64,000 nt of DNA. It comes from Corynebacterium wankanglinii (GTDB taxonomy: Bacteria; Actinomycetota; Actinomycetes; Mycobacteriales; Mycobacteriaceae). Positions within the stretch are counted from its first letter, which is position 1; the number at the start of each line of letters is the position of its first letter. The position numbers and the translations under genes were made by a program. Under the pieces are notes generated by a model that was not told where the DNA came from, did not search any database, and saw only the letters and a list, made by a program, of their open reading frames with translations. The DNA lies in the NCBI GenBank assembly GCA_014490595.1, contig CP061031.1, forward strand, positions 1,364,001 to 1,428,000, in the 5' to 3' direction. Below are positions 63,826-64,000 of this stretch, one piece after another.

Positions 63826-64000
63826 TTACTTTTCGGCCGGGGTTGTCTCTGAATTCAGCTGCCACCGGTCCATGTTCCAGCCGATGCCGGCGAGACCTGT
63901 GTACGGCACCACGTTACGCACTGCCCCGTCTACTGCGAACGTGCGGGGCTGCGCAGCGAGCGGGATTGAAGGAAGTTGCTTCCACAAGTACGCCTCCTGG
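63826..64000 (-). CDS. C-terminal fragment of an extracellular solute-binding protein (family 5)
   Basis: Only the last 57 codons are in the window; the start lies beyond 64000. The visible residues include [15 protein letters not shown] and [11 protein letters not shown], which match the end of peptide/nickel-type ABC transporter binding proteins (SBP_bac_5), followed by a short tail ending ETTPAEK and a TAA at 63826-63828. The stop lies 17 bases from the apt start. It would be a cell-surface lipoprotein (inference from family). No start in the window, so it is easily missed. Confidence 0.7.
   Translation of the reverse strand, partial: QEAYLWKQLPSIPLAAQPRTFAVDGAVRNVVPYTGLAGIGWNMDRWQLNSETTPAEK

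Overview
The window looks like a chromosomal segment of a high-GC Gram-positive bacterium, most likely a Corynebacterium. The evidence is the gene content and order: gap-pgk-tpiA behind whiA-yvcK-rapZ-uvrC, the rib/rpe/rsmB/fmt/def/priA/metK/coaBC/rpoZ/gmk/mihF run, the pyr operon, the aro-pepQ-efp-nusB run, and the hisS/rel/apt group. Other pointers are an actinobacterial integration host factor, an actinobacterial PriA without helicase motifs, frequent GTG/TTG starts, and a perfect McbR-type operator (TAGAC-N6-GTCTA) in the metK promoter. Species cannot be named from this alone. No rRNA, tRNA, CRISPR array, prophage or insertion sequence was seen, and no stretch above 300 bases lacks a gene.

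Layout. 1-8.6 kb (minus): glycolytic trio tpiA-pgk-gap, with a terminator between gap and pgk, then whiA, yvcK, rapZ, uvrC and a PH-domain membrane protein. 8.7-17.7 kb (minus): riboflavin genes ribH-ribBA-ribE-ribD, then rpe, rsmB, fmt, def, priA. 17.8-20.0 kb (plus): an island with a secreted polysaccharide deacetylase, a small membrane protein and an odd membrane protein with LP pentapeptide repeats. 20.0-24.0 kb (minus): metK, coaBC, rpoZ, gmk, mihF. 24.2-32.3 kb (minus): pyrimidine operon pyrR-pyrB-pyrC-carA-carB-pyrF. 32.5-34.8 kb (plus): SRPBCC/epimerase fusion and two YbjN-like genes. 34.8-47.2 kb (minus): ppk2; then, read in the direction of transcription, alaS-ruvX-mltG-aroE-prepilin peptidase-aroC-aroK-aroB-aroQ-pepQ-efp-nusB. 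47.3-51.8 kb (minus): aspS, an APH-like kinase, rarA. 51.9-55.1 kb (plus): zinc metallopeptidase, a HEPN-like/CBS protein, sdaA. 55.1-64 kb: hisS, an MBL-fold hydrolase, a membrane-anchored cyclophilin (plus), a small secreted protein (plus), a 5'-nucleotidase, rel, apt and the end of a solute-binding protein.

A strong overall feature is about ten reading-frame breaks in otherwise well-preserved genes (ribE, a small membrane gene, pyrC, the epimerase, mltG, aspS twice, the nucleotidase twice, rel). Nearly all are repaired by adding one base, often in a G or C run. Because aspS and other normally essential genes are hit, under-called bases in the assembly are the most likely cause.

The most interesting biological candidate is the 240-residue protein at 52884-53606. 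It joins an N-terminal segment carrying a HEPN-type R-x4-H motif to a CBS-domain pair, which suggests a nucleotide-sensing RNA-active protein. Other leads are a pair of matching 3' hairpin elements after whiA and ribH, a perfect 25-bp inverted repeat after nusB, and the LP-repeat island between priA and metK.
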